Source: Bugula neritina
Lineage: Eukaryota > Bryozoa > Gymnolaemata > Cheilostomatida > Bugulidae
Reading direction: 5' to 3'
Assembly: GCA_964035545.1 (NCBI GenBank)
Contig: OZ037768.1
Span: 9,291,241 to 9,355,240, forward strand
Length of the DNA stretch: 64,000 nucleotides
The notes beneath the pieces are model-generated. The model saw only the letters and a program-made list of their open reading frames with translations. It did not search any database and was not told the DNA's origin. The translations under genes were made by a program, and so were the position numbers. Positions 23,776 to 37,200 of this stretch are shown piece by piece (the first letter of the stretch is position 1; every line of letters starts with the position of its first letter).

Positions 23776-26660
23776 GCGTATTGGCCAATCGCTGACCCAA
23801 TTACTAGACCAGCATGTTTCTATTTTATAACAGATTTTCAACAAAGCTGCTGGATAAAGATAGTATGAGTAACAGTGCAACACATAATATTGTGCTACAT
23901 TTTAAGTCAATACTGCTTGATATTCTATAGATTTATGATCCCTATGTGTTGATGAACTGATTTCATAGATTTATAAGTATTGTCAGACAAGAATGGCTAC
24001 AGGTCTTTGCCCACTAACAGTCTATCATTGCCTTGTGAAACAGTGTTATCATGTAACAAATAGAAGTTACTATTATATTTCAAGGGTTGACCTATCGTAT
24101 TATATGCAATGCAGATATTTAATTTGATCTGTTAACTATACTAATGATAGAATAACACTGGTTGCAAGAGTTATCCACTTTATAAAATGATTTCTATTGC
24201 AATTTTCAATCCCAATAATTATATTAAAGCCAATACAACTAATTTGAATGTGACAAGAGAATGTAGAAAATATGACACCAGTTATGCAGCATATAAAGTA
24301 TCTACATACAACATATAATTTAGATAAAACTGACAGGTTGTGACAATAGTTAGTTTCCAATTAAAAGTGCCAATAGTCATTTGAATTTTGCAAAATTAGA
24401 TTATTGCAGTGATGTTATAAGTGTATTATAAGTTTACATGTCATAATGCAATATTTGAAACTTAAGTCATTGTTCTAATTCTAATCAGCTTAATTCCTAA
24501 TTTACTGCAATGCTTCAAAGATTCAAAAGCTTAAATTTGATAAGTTTCATTTTTAAACTAATAAATCCATTTAGCAACATGAATGTTTTCATAAAACTAT
24601 ATAATATTATATGTTATATCGTTACTTAAGTATACATGCATGTAGTAAAAGCCATGTAGGTCAGTTATCGCAGCGCAGCTATATCTTATTATGAAACATA
24701 TAAATTTATATACCATACAGTACTCTTCGTAATTTAACTTAAACAAAATTGAACAGCTACAATAAATTACTCTCACAAGCAATTTTTAAACATCAAAACT
24801 TTCATTTTAAGAAACAGTCATAAAGAAAATACTTACTGGTTAATAATAATCTTCTTGACTAGATTTAAATGCTGTGAACTGATCATCAAATGCAGATCTG
24901 AAGATTTGGTTAGTGGGTGATACACCACACAGTGTTAGATTCTTGGCGTGGTTCTTCAGTAATGTGCTGGTACTCTGGTATACTGGATGCAGTTATTTTT
25001 CAGCGACCTGAATTCCTGTTGCAGCATGAGCTAATACAGAGTCATTGAGGCATGCAAAGTTTGTAGGCTCAACAGCTATATTCTTGTATTATCAAAATAA
25101 CTAATAAATCTTTTGCAAACATTGTTATACAGCACGATACTTAGCCTGTGTCCTAAATACAATCAAATATGCCTGTTGCCCACTCGATCTTTTGGCAATT
25201 TTAAGTTTCCACTATAACCTACTCACCTACACTGAGTATGCATATACTGCATATAGATTATGCTGTGTAGTGTGTGCTATCTTATATCAAGAGACAGTGG
25301 CTTATGAACTTATCTACCTTGCAGTATTTGTTTAATAACTCTCAGTTTACAAGAAATTGTTGTGAGCTGACATGTTCATAGGCTAATAATCTTTCATATT
25401 GCATACACTGGAGTTAATGTTTTGTGAAGAGTGTAGAGTATATAAACGCTTATGATGTTCATTTACATCACTATATTATAAGGGAATGATATGGTTACTA
25501 TATTTTTAAGTCAATAATAAAACATTGATTTCAGTTATAGTAAAAATATCTTTATGCATACTTTATGCAAAGTTTTTTTCTAAGATTAACAATTTCTTAT
25601 TGTCCTAATAAACTTGTATTTGTAATCTGACAAAGTTAAGTATAGAAGTAAAAAAGTAGATAAGATAAAATTTGTGTAATTAATCACCGGCAACTTTTCA
25701 AAAACCTGCTTTGGAACTGAAATAAATACAAGTATGGAACGGTGGATTAAATTTATATGACTAAGTATACATGACAGCATAGCAATATAACATGTTACAA
25801 ACTTTTTATTCAACCAATGTAATAATTGTAATCCTAAAGTTAACTAGCTATGAGAAAAAACAGATTATGCTAAGGAATTTATAAAAAATTATGTTACACT
25901 AACTGTTAGTTAGTAGTTGTCTTTCCAAAACATAAAAACTTTTTGTAGAACCTGTTTATTATAACTAAAAGTTATTGCACAAAGCAGTTTATTAAGGAAA
26001 TAATTATCAGTGTGCTGTGTTTGGTGCTTATATCTTTTATTGCCTTTTTTTTATTAAATAAAGACCAATAACTTATATACCACAATAAGACTAATGATCT
26101 GCATAAATTTAATTTACACCTAATAGATAACTAAAATAAAATATGAATGATTTCAGATTGCAGTATTAGCAATTTTTTATTATATGTACTACAAACTAAA
26201 ACTCCCTGCTCATGCACAATCTATACTCTATAATCTATAAAAGTAGTATTTCTATTACTTGGTCAGAAGCTTTACATATGTATACGATATATCCACTGGA
26301 CTTGAAATACTAATAGAAAAGTGGTCTTTTCCAGTTCATTATGTATGTCATAGTTACTCAACGGTCTAAATTAGAGTCATCCTACGCAAAACTAATCTAA
26401 ATTCATTTATAAACTATAGCCTTGCATCGACGAATTTAAAATTTCGGTTTTTCGTCTAGTGATTGACTAGCGAATCAAACTATCGTACGACAAATTTCTG
26501 AGTTGTAAAATCCCACAACTATTACCAATAGTAATAGTGACAGGTGGCTCTCCGCATAGCTTCAACCAATGAATTAAAACATAAAATTATAAATATAATA
26601 TTTCAATGGCTTTAAAGCCACTAAAGATTACAATTTGCTGAGCTTTGTTCTAAGTTTAAA
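23776..26660. other. Intergenic, nothing recognised
   Basis: AT-rich sequence with only short open frames and no recognisable protein motif, RNA gene or ordered repeat. Confidence 0.5.
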
Positions 26661-26667
26661 TTAATAT

Positions 26668-26860
26668 AAGTATCACTCCATCAGTATGGGTGATACTGAT
26701 AGTGATTGACTGTGACAATGACAATCACAAGACACAATCACAATGACAATCAGTATCACAATGACAACACAAGTGAATGTCAATGTGAATCCGAATGTCA
26801 ATGTGAATGTGATTCAATGAGTATGGCATTGACAATCACTTTGGGGTTTTTACAATGAAT
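26668..26860. repeat. Degenerate CAATGA/GTGAAT short repeats with a hairpin
   Basis: Runs of TGACAATCACAA-like and CAATGTGAATG-like words cover about 26700-26850. Just before them, AGTATCAC at 26669-26676 and GTGATACT at 26690-26697 form an 8-bp perfect hairpin. It looks like a decayed hexanucleotide microsatellite. Confidence 0.6.
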
Positions 26861-26929
26861 ATGATCATGATAAAGGATGAAATTTGATTATTAAACAACT
26901 ACAAGTTCATCGATTTATAAAATAATTGA

Positions 26930-27060
26930 ATAATAATTATAACCTGAACTTATTAGTTATTAGTAAGACTAATACTAATAGTAATACTAATAGTTATTAA
27001 CAACTTTAAAACTAAGACTAACTCTAAGTGTATAACTATAAGAATAACTATTAGTATTCG
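26930..27060. repeat. Degenerate ACTAAT/AGT repeat tract
   Basis: Interleaved TTAGTATTAGTAATACTAA-type triplets, the same style as the tracts at 18.4, 28.1 and 40.7 kb. Confidence 0.55.
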
Positions 27061-27510
27061 TTTTGCTATCAAATTATCATTTTTAGTTGGCAACATTTCA
27101 CCACCTTTGAGTTTTTTTGTGTGGGTGGCGGTTTTTGCTTGATTTCAAGTTTTACCAAACTTTTCCATTTTAATATTGTTTTGTCTTTTGCGTCTGTACT
27201 ATCAATATTAAGACATCTAGCTCTAGGGTCAACCTATAACAGTATATAGTGTCACAGCATCTCTGTTTGGCTCATCTTCTATATAACGCAAGTTTTGTCC
27301 ATTTTCATTTTAACATTCTCCTGATGTCATCCGTGCTTTGCTAAAATAATTATATCTCTCTTCTTTCTCATGAGTGGTTGGCATCACTTTGGCCTCTGCT
27401 GCCACATACTCACTTCTCTTGTGGTTTGTTCAGAGAGTGCCCTACTTGACATATGCATCGCACAAGAAGCCATTTTGCTACTCATGTACTGTGTTTAATT
27501 TTTGTACAGT

Positions 27511-27526
27511 ACAGCTGCTCTTAATA
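27511..27526. repeat. SINE target-site duplication, left copy
   Basis: ACAGCTGCTCTTAATA, matched by ACAGCTGGTCTTAATA at 27731-27746 (one mismatch in 16) on the other side of the SINE. Confidence 0.75.
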
Positions 27527-27730
27527 AACTCACGCAAGTTTATAGCCACTATCCCTGTGAGAAACCCCTGATAGAAAGGGTTTTTGTTAAAGCGGGCTAA
27601 GGACTTATTTAAATGAGGCACAGAAGCAATTATGACTGGATGCTCTTCCTAACATCACCAATGGCCTTTGTCAGGGTTGAACCCATGACCTTCGTGTTTA
27701 CTAGGCAAACGCTCTAACCCCTAGACCACG
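27527..27730 (-). mobile_element. tRNA-Thr-derived SINE, copy 2 (inverted)
   Basis: On the minus strand this copy reads GTGGTCTAGGGGTTAGAGCG (box A region), then CCTAGTAAACACGAAGG, whose anticodon would be AGT (Thr), then box B GGGTTCAACCC. The body has AAGAGCATCCAGTCATAATT, and the tail ends TATAAACTTGCGTG. It is better preserved than copy 1. Sixteen-bp flanking duplications with one mismatch (27511-27526 and 27731-27746) mark retroposition. The body motif resembles the 5' end of the RTE LINE at 60.2 kb (AGGAAAGGCATCCGGC). Confidence 0.88.
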
Positions 27731-27746
27731 ACAGCTGGTCTTAATA
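27731..27746. repeat. SINE target-site duplication, right copy
   Basis: ACAGCTGGTCTTAATA, the partner of 27511-27526. Confidence 0.75.
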
Positions 27747-29490
27747 CTCTCTTATATAAAGCACTTTTAGCTTAATAGACATCTCCTTATAACACCTCTT
27801 GGCTCTTTCTACTTCTTCCAAGCCTAGGAGATTTTTATTTAAATTTTTTTCAACAACCCCCATCTTTGTAGATTGTTGTATTTAAAATGTGAACATTTGG
27901 ACAGGCCTTATGTGTCTTGGCTATTATAATTCTTTATTCTGATGTTCTGATATCCAACTGCTGGCAGATACTTTTTCTTCCATATAATTTTTAATTAAAC
28001 TGCTTTCCCGTTCTCTCTTCCGGTCTCTAATCTTTCTTTTCCACCTCTGTCGCTATCACACATGACAAGCTCATTGGAAAATACTCTTGCTTATGTGCTG
28101 TTCTCAATAATATCCTCTGTATATGGTAATAATATAATTAATAAATAAGAATTATTTATATTAACTCATAAGACATAACACTAATAGTAATTATATCACT
28201 GTTATCTATAGTCATGGGCAGTATAAGGATATAACCAAGTATTAGTATATGTATATCAGTATTAGTCTATGGTGATAATTAATATCATAGTATTAGTATG
28301 CGCATTATAATTATTTTATGGTTTTAGTTTTTAAATATTCTCATAAAAAGATGAATATAAAGATCTCTCTACTTTAGTATAATATTTACTATAGCTCTTA
28401 GTGGTATTATTATTACTCTAGGTATATAACTAATACTATTATTATTACTATAACTAATGCAAATAGTAGTGAGTGGGTAATGGCATAACTATTGCAATAA
28501 ATACAAATATTATAAATATAATTATAATAATTTTTATAAAGTAGGGTAAGCATGTGTAACATTATGACTATAAATAGTAATATTGCTTACTCTACAATTT
28601 AAGAATACATATCACTATTAATTCATTGTACTGTAATCTCAGTACTAATGTAAGAATCTTTTAATTTCCTTCGTCAATGATTCATTCCATGTTATTTCAT
28701 TCAATGTGATAATTATGTCATGTTAAATCATGCAGTTTTGAAATGTATAGTGATTATTTCAGTTTAACAAATTTGTAATATTGATTTACTTTAATGAAGT
28801 ATATTTTTATTCAATTTTAGCTCTCTTTTTTAAAAGTTCATTTTAATAATTTCATAAAATTTACTTTTAGCGATAGAAACTTATTTTGTAAAGTTAAATA
28901 TTTAAAATTGTTGTTGAAAAGTATGTAATCAGTACAAATATAGTAAATGTTCATGTTACTACGAGTAATACTATTGGCATTATTTATTTTTAATTCAGAA
29001 ATTTAATTTGCAAGTTAATATTTGTACGATATAATGATGATTATTATAAGTTTATTAGATGCTGCTTTGATCTACAAGTCTTAGTAAAAGCTCAAAATAC
29101 AAATAAATCATCATTGGTGTATGAAAATCAGTATAAGTATATACTATATCAATTTCAACTACGATAATAATTCAAGCTAGGAAACCATTTACTAGCACTA
29201 GTGAAGTAACCTACTATTATTGTTAGATTTAATATTTGCTCATGGTCAGTTTTATAACACATATTCAAATGCTCTAAGTATAGGTATCAAATAGCAAGAA
29301 TACTACATCTACCAGTAACATTAATGTAATGTTACTACCACTATTATTAATACCACTCGCTGTCGCCATCACTAACATGCTGGTTACATCAATTCATCTA
29401 TGTTGTTATAGTTATTACACTAGGTCTGGTACTAAGTTTAAGTTTAATAATACTCTTGCTATTACTAATGAGATAGTGGTACCAATACTT
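27747..29490. other. Intergenic with ATTA/TAGT short-repeat tract at about 28.1-28.5 kb
   Basis: Degenerate ATTAGTAT and TAATACTATTA words are dense around 28120-28520. The rest is plain AT-rich sequence, and no gene was recognised. Confidence 0.55.
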
Positions 29491-29900
29491 CAGGGTTGGG
29501 GTAATTGTAATTTGTAATTGGGTGTAATTAATTACATTTTTTTATGTAATTGAATGTAATTTGTAATTGATTTATAAAAATGTAATTGTAATTAATTACA
29601 TATCTAATGTAATTGATTTTTACAATTACTTTTTAATTACGTGTCAATTACTTCAAACTTTTAAATCTTGAAAATTTCATACTTTTCCCACCATGCCTAC
29701 TGTTAAATAACAAGTTCAGGTTGAGTCAAGGTAGTATTGTATTATTGTTGAAAACAAAGGAGGTTCACCACTGTCAAAATTGCCCCTAGTAGTTGGACCC
29801 TATAAGAAGTGAGATTTGTATAACTTCTATTTGTCATTTGTCACAACAAAAGTAATTGTAATTAATTACATTACATTAATTACAAAACTGCATCACTTTT
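29491..29900 (+). mobile_element. Possible hAT-like transposon fragment rich in TGTAATTAATTACA
   Basis: The segment opens with CAGGGTTGGGGTAATTGTAA, which looks like a hAT-type terminal repeat. It then carries many TGTAATT words, including three perfect 14-bp palindromes TGTAATTAATTACA at 29523-29536, 29587-29600 and 29857-29870. The opposite terminus (ending CCCTG) was not found, so the element is truncated or decayed, or the resemblance is chance. No transposase is encoded. Confidence 0.45.
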
Positions 29901-30326
29901 TGTAATAATGGTTTAAATAATAAAATATTAGTTATGTAGTTATCGGTTTATTTTCAAATAGACCTCTGATATTTATTGGAATAACTTATTTTCTTGTACC
30001 CTTTGCAAAACTTTGTTTAGTGCTCTTCTTATGTAGTTTTGTATCACAACATTCAGATTTACCAGATCAGTACTACTTTATGTCTTATAGTTTTTGGAGG
30101 TTGTGATTCATGTCAGTGGGAATAAAATAGCAGTATGCATACAATAGTTACATAATTTTAATGAACATTTTTATATTAAAACTAACTGGTAGCAACTGAG
30201 GAGGGTTTGTTGATTTTATAAATATTCAGTAAAAACTTTTTAAATTTTGCAATTAATGAGTTCTTTTGTTTTTAGGTGAATATTATTTAAATGCAGATTC
30301 CATAGAACCAGTCTAGACTTTTTAGA
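29901..30326. promoter_or_regulatory. Upstream region and 5' untranslated part of SLC35B4
   Basis: AT-rich sequence directly before the SLC35B4 start codon. An acceptor-like TTTTTAG followed by GTGAATATT near 30276 suggests that part of the 5' untranslated region is spliced. No core promoter element could be assigned. Confidence 0.35.
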
Positions 30327-33300
30327 ATGGCTGCTGCTAACTTTTCTTACAAAAAGGTGGCTTTCTGCGTAACAGCAGCTCTCATTTCCTGTATGTTGAA
30401 TGTTTTCTTCTTGGAGAAACTAATAAGGTGAATAATACAGTATTAAGAGGTGTTGTATTTAAGTAACTGATTATTTTACTTGTCATAACTTTTGCATACA
30501 AACCTGACTGTCCCAGGTATATATTAGGGAATGTTTTACTTACTTTAGCATATATTTCTCTCTATAACAAAGAAGCTCCAGATTTTCATTATCTACCTTG
30601 AAGTATGTGCATCCTATAGGGTTTAATATACAGTGAATTCAACCACTTCAACAAATGTATCATTTATATATGAAACATATTTCTGAAAAATACATTTCAA
30701 CAGTTTATTGTTCATATATATATCTATCTGGTTTTAAACCTTATTTTTTTAAGAAAAGTCTCTTTTTTTAATTTAGTGCCGAGAAAAATAGTTCGAATCT
30801 CATAACAGCTTCAGGATTTTTGCTCATTGCAATTGACGGATTGATATTCACTAGCAAATTCTTTACTGTGACGCCAGTAATACCGATAAGGTAAGACAAT
30901 CTACATGTTTTCATATATAAATACACTGTAGAGTGTAGTCAGTACCTCCGTTATTGTTGATATTATTGGGTATGCTTTTAATTCTGTTGCAGGCACAATG
31001 CTTTACTAGTCTTTATATTTTTCTTGTCGAATCTGGGAAATAATCTGGCTTTCAGATATCACATTCCAATGACTCTGCACATGATATTTAAATCAGTAAG
31101 TATTCATTGTCAGTCAGTTGTACAAATTTCATTGATCAAGTAAAAGTTATAACCAAGGCCATTTGTTTGCTTGATTTCTACGCAGGATGAGTGGTATATT
31201 TTATTAAGTAAATTATTTGCAACAATAAGTTTACTTTTACTTTGAAGTCTGTAAAGATGCATTACCTTGTCATTAACTTTACTTTTAATTATGTTTTAGG
31301 GTTCTTTGATGAGTAGCTTATTATTGGGAGTTCTTTTACTAAAAAGAAAGTAGGTATACTTGTTTATACAATAATGAACTAGTTTTCATATTGTATAAAA
31401 TAAGATGTTTTCATAAAATAATATTCTTTATTTTTTGCAATTTCAGTTTTATATATAAATTATATTTGCATTTCGGTTCTAAATTTATACTAAGAAGGAC
31501 ATCTATATAAGTCCTATGTATCTTTGTTTGAGAAATTTTATTATATCTCAAAAATTATATGCAATATAATATATTATGCATATGTAGAAACAGTAAAAAA
31601 TTTCGTAAATTATTACTATACTAAAATAGCATAAACATATTAACTTTTGTATCTATTCCATACATGAAAAAGAAACCTCTGTTTTCAGGAAACTTTTGTT
31701 GGTTTTATTAGCTAATGTTTTGCTTTTCTCTTAAACCCTTCTGGTGAATAATTGTTATGTTTTGTAGATATACCATAACAAAGTATGTGTCAGTTGTTAC
31801 TATTACAATTGGTATCATTCTTTGCACATACGCGTCATCAGAACAGGTATGCATTTGCATAAAGAAGAAGTAAATTACTTTTACTCAAATTTATTGTTAA
31901 GTTTAAAATTTGGTCTCGTCATTATTTTGTTCAACTTGTAGGCACCAGCTGAAACAGCTGCTGTTACCAACATAAAATACAAGGAGTTTATAATCGGTCA
32001 GTAACAGTACATGTGACTGAATATTTGCATATCATTTTCTCCTACTTCCAATTTATTTATTGCTTTCGTGTCTTGTTTACACCCTTCAATATTTTATATC
32101 AACAATACATATACATTATTATCTACAATCTGTTCATGTTCACATATACTCGTTCATCTATGAGATAATTTGAAATAGTGTGTATTACCACAACACTGCC
32201 TTATGCTCATGTGTATCGGATTCTTTGCTTACTTTGCTGTAGGACTTAGCTTGCTGCTGTTTACATTATTTGCTTCTTCTTATATGGGAGTGCTGCAAGA
32301 GAGACTGGCAGCTCGTTTTGGCAAACATCCCAGGGAGTCTTTATTTTATAATGTAAGAGTATTTTATGTAGCTGTTGTGAAGCACTAATATAGAAAGGTT
32401 ATCTATTCACTAGCTCGTTTTAAAGCCCTTTACTTGAATTGCTAATTTAGATGTTATTTATTCACTGGCTGCTGTTTATTACAGTTGCAGTTAATATTTT
32501 ATCAGCAGCTATTAAGTGAGTTTGGCTGGCAGCCAATATGGTTATTCAGTATTTAGCTCTATTTTTATTGTAGCATGCACTTCCATTACCATTTTTCCTA
32601 TTTCTGCGTCAAGATTTAGCTGAACAGATCTCAATATTCAATAATTCAGGTTGGTGACATGAGTTAATTTTAGCAACTTTTTGAGCTTGCTAAAGCATTT
32701 ATAAATTCAGTAACTATGGTTTAGAGTTGAGACTAGAATTTAGAGAAACACAATGCTAATATTTTATACAAATTAGTGATTCTTAGCAAGTAAAGACAAC
32801 TCTAAATCAAAATATTTTGCATTATATATTTGTATGGCCACATCAGTTTAAGAATGATAGCCAATTATTGCCAATGGATTTGTTGCCTGAAAATGAAAAT
32901 GATTTACATGTATAATGTTATGTATATATACAATTACTATATGTTAATTTCTAAGTGGTATGTCGCCCTTAACTAAACTATTTCAAAACTTGATATGTTT
33001 TGGTCGCATATGGTGAGTTAGGCCCATTTTGGTTTTGCTACAGAGCCAATGGAAGTTCCGTTGATAGGAGTCATGATTCCTTATCTATGGTTGCTGCTGG
33101 CTTGCAACACATTTTTCCAGTATCCTTTTGTTAATATCTTCTTGCCTAATAAGGTTTTTGTAGAAACTTTTTTTAAAATGAAAGAATATTTTTATGGGTC
33201 TGTAAATGAGCAGTGTTAGTGAAAGGTTAGGTAGTTTATATAGCTTTTTAGAAAACTCGACAACTTTCTTTTTTTGTGTTAGCATTTTGCTTTTCAGTGG

Positions 33301-33643
33301 GTTCAGATGAAACACATAGATGTACGCTTCTATGTTTGTTTTTTAAGAATTATTTTCTAATTATTACACGTGCAAACTAAATTCTGATTCAATACTTTTC
33401 CTTCACTGTTGTTACAGATATCTCTGCATTAACTTTGTATTCCAATTAACAACAGAGTGTACTTCACTGACCGTTACTCTTGTTATAACAATCAGAAAGT
33501 TCCTGTCACTACTGATCTCCGTATTCTATTTTGGAAATAGATTCACAGTTTTGCATTGGATTGGTGCCGGTTGTGTATTTGGAGGATCAGCAATGTTCAC
33601 CGAGTTGCACAATTTATTACTTTCAAGAAAGAAAAAAGATTAA
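30327..33643 (+). CDS. SLC35B4: SLC35B4, UDP-xylose/UDP-N-acetylglucosamine transporter
   Basis: Ten exons: 30327-30427, 30777-30890, 30993-31095, 31300-31349, 31768-31846, 31942-31996, 32243-32352, 32574-32649, 33044-33119 and 33418-33643. All have GT-AG borders and joined phases, giving 329 residues, close to the family's usual length of about 331. The protein is hydrophobic throughout, as expected of a ten-span SLC35 carrier. Family landmarks include TPVIPIR, IPMTLHMIFKSGSLM, YMGVLQERLAARFGKHPRES, EPMEVPLIGVM and QLTTECTSLTVTLVITIRKF. The C-terminus ends KKKD, which fits a KKxx ER-retrieval signal. The family moves UDP-xylose and UDP-GlcNAc into the Golgi/ER lumen for glycan synthesis. It lies convergent with IFT52, about 0.56 kb away. 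Confidence 0.95.
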
Positions 33644-33709
33644 CTAAGATGAAAGTCGTCTAAATTGTGCTAACTATTTTTATAGGCTAGACAAGTTTAA
33701 TCTACTTTT

Positions 33710-33715
33710 AATAAA
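33710..33715 (+). terminator. Likely SLC35B4 polyadenylation signal
   Basis: AATAAA lies 67 bases after the SLC35B4 stop codon. A second AATAAA follows near 33858. Confidence 0.5.
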
Positions 33716-34201
33716 TTTAGTAAAAATTATTAGCTGGAAAAGCGCAACTTTGTTGAGTAACCATAGGCATAGGCTAGGTTGTAGGCAATAGATTTAGTAT
33801 AATTTAGATACTAGTCTTGCTATTCAGCAACTAGTTGTATGTTTAAAAGTAATAGTATTTAATAAAAGATTAAAAATATTAAATGTGATAACATTTATTA
33901 TTTAAATAAATTATAATGTATGCATTTATTGGGACAAAAGTGCAAAGTTGGATGGAATAACTGAGAAAATGTTTTTAGATAATAGAAATATATGTTGTAA
34001 AAAAGTAACTATGTGTACTTCTCATTTGCCCAAAACACTATTTTACAGATATTTATATAATAGCATTAGCCTTTATGTTGGACAAATATGAGCAAATTGG
34101 ACTAGCTGTTACTGCTTTGTGTCAGTGCACAGGATTGATTTTGGAGATACTTTGCCAGTTGGTAATTTAGCATAATGTTGTAAACTGTAGCATAAAGTTT
34201 T
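33716..34201. other. Convergent intergenic region
   Basis: Short gap between the 3' ends of SLC35B4 and IFT52, likely holding both 3' untranslated regions. No further gene was seen. Confidence 0.5.
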
Positions 34202-37200
34202 TCATCCAAACAGCTGGTCATTATCCTAAAATATCAGAAAAAAACTTAATATTGAACTTCCAATATGCTATTACACATAACAACAATGCTGGAAATACAG
34301 GCTATAGATATCAGAAAACATAAGGAAAGGATATGATGAAGCCATAAGCAACTGATAACTCTGTAACATTGCAACAGGTACAAGATATGTTACAAAATGG
34401 TGTTCTAGCTTACCAATACCAGGTTATTGCCACCTTTAGGCAATCGCAAACTATGTCTGTAATACATAATTTACGGATGCATTAAATCACTTGCCAATAA
34501 ATATAATTTCAAATTTTCAGATAAATAGATTAATTATATGTAATAATTGAAAAATATAAAAAGCAAACCTATTGATTTTTACCCATAAGAGTCGACCAAC
34601 CAAGTATAATGTACCAGGCTATAACGTACCTGATTAAGCTTTTTGAACTCGGTGACTTGAGCCAAGATGTACTCTAAAATATGTTTAGCATCTCTGGAAT
34701 CTGGAGCCAAATTCTTAGCTACTCCTAAAATATCCCCGCATTCTCTCACGTAATACTCCAAGTCATCGTCTCCACCTAAAATTGCATTATGTCAATTTCA
34801 AAACGTGCCATTGAAATATAATAAACATGTTGATAAAACTGATAAAATTTGAAGTGTTGTAAAATTAAGTAGATTTACTAACCTACAATATATCAATTGC
34901 ATTACTAGTCGACCAGAATGGTATATAGCGTAATAAAGTTAAAAACAAATGTAAGTTAGAAAATCGAAGCTGCAGCTTTATTACCAAAACCATACACATA
35001 GTTTGCACATTTGCAGTTTTATCCTAAACTTACACTTGTTTGTAATCTGTGCCAATCTAACTTTTTCAGTTGAGAATTGTTCATCTAAATCAAAGAGGTC
35101 TAACGAAGGGGCTGGTAGCTCTCTAAATTGTGGAGGTATCACCGCTGGCTGAAGAGGGGGCAGTGGTGTTTCGAATTGTGGTGTAATAACTCCAAGTTGC
35201 TCATGAGATGTGTTGAGCAGATCATAAGATCTACAATACAGTATATAAGATTTATAAAAACTATGCGCTCATCAAAGGACTACAAAATAGCAACCAGCAT
35301 ATAATAACACTACATAATTGCTGCGATTTCACAATATCACCTGATTCATTGTTACCTCCTAGAACTATCAGTTGAAATCTATCGAAACACAATCAAATAC
35401 CCTTATCAGTACTAGTACAAAAAAATGCAGTGAGTCAATTAAAGTAACAGCAATAAACTTGAAAATACATTTTCACTGGCATGAATCATCATTCTAAATA
35501 ACATTTCAAGGAAAGGTGTTGAAATATTACCCAACCATGCCACAGTATAAGCAATAAATTAGTATTTTGTGCTTTTACTCAACAATATTTTATGAGGCAA
35601 ATTACCAATGGAGCTTCTCAATCTTTGAGGTGTAAAAACTACCAACTTATGCGTGGGAGAGAGAGGGGGTGTCATAATATAAAACCACGACAATCATAAC
35701 AATATACAGTATACAAGATCATTAATGTGTTCATATTTAAAGATCACGCTCTATGAATTATATTCTAACGAATTAGAACACTTTCCAGGTATATGCCATA
35801 TTGAATGTTTTTACCATGCAGTGAGATATTTCATAAGTTTGATTTAATAACACATTCTTGACATACTCAAGTGATAGAACATTCAAACATAATCCTTAAA
35901 TAAAAGAAGCCATGATTGTATATATAAAGACAGGCATACTCATCATTAAGACTAAAACTGCCTGATATATACAAGTTCAACACACTACTAGGTTTAAATT
36001 TAGTTGAACAATAATTTTTGAGGAAGACAGAAAATATATTTGTGCAACAACCTTGCCACTTTCAATCATTCAACACAATGATTTATCTTACTTCAAAGCT
36101 GGCGTAACCAAAGATGTGTCCAAAGCAAAGAGTTTGGTATCGAAGAGTCTGGTAAAATCTCGAGGAATGTCATCACTCTCTTGGAGACAGGCCTTAGGAG
36201 CATCAGCCAGCTTAGCCACTTCTGGCAGCTCATTGTAGTCTGATATCTGTTGAGAAATTATAAACTATGTACCTGCATTACAGATACCTATATTATACTG
36301 AAGTTGGCCAGCATTCTGGCAAATATCTCAACTACTAAAAAGTTGATAGAAATAACTAAATATATATGAAAACACCTCAGGCATCATTATATACAGTATA
36401 TGCTTCAAATTTTGAGAGTAAAGTTTCCATCAATTAGGCAACAAATTAGACAAGTTCAATACCTACTGTACATGAGCATGCAATAAGCAAATTCGTGATT
36501 CAGGGTAAAATAAAATTGCAATAATATGTATTGTAGCACTTTTACAGGAAACTATTAATTAAAATACCAATTGTTTTATATAAGGAAATTGGAACGGATG
36601 CACGGGTACTGACAATTATCTTTATTGATAGAGCAATTGTGGCAAATTTAAAAGCAACCAATTCCCAGCAATAATAAAGATAGTAACGAAACTGCTATAT
36701 TCCACAGTCAATTTTCTTATGTATTACTAGGGATCAGAGATAAATACTGCACGTTTAGTATATATAATTTTTGAGTTAGTAGAAACAGACCTCTGGGTCA
36801 TCAGCATCAATTGTGTTGAGTTTGAGATCATCTGTTGTCAGGAACTGCATTACAACTTCCTGTACAATAAATTAACAAAACATACAAACTCTAGAAATAG
36901 CATTTGAAACATACCACTCAATACTAGCTGGTGACAGGATACAAACATGGTGATTTTCATGAAGATTGCCAATGGATATGGCAGTTTCTATAATGATTGC
37001 TTTAAAACAACATCGTATCTACAGTCCATTAATACATTACAACATGAGGCAGTTGTGGTTAAATGCTATTTCTTATATACATCCAACTACAAATCACATG
37101 TCTTTTGGTTTGTGGTAATTCATGACTCTTACTGCCAATAAGATACTATTGCCATCAACAATACACAGCTTAGTATTAGCATGATGATCAGAGATGAAAA

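Noticed and set aside
30327-33643. SLC35B1/B2/B3-type carrier
   Set aside because: The motifs IPMTLHMIFKSGSL, RFGKHPRESLFYN and TTECTSLTVTLV and the length fit SLC35B4 better.
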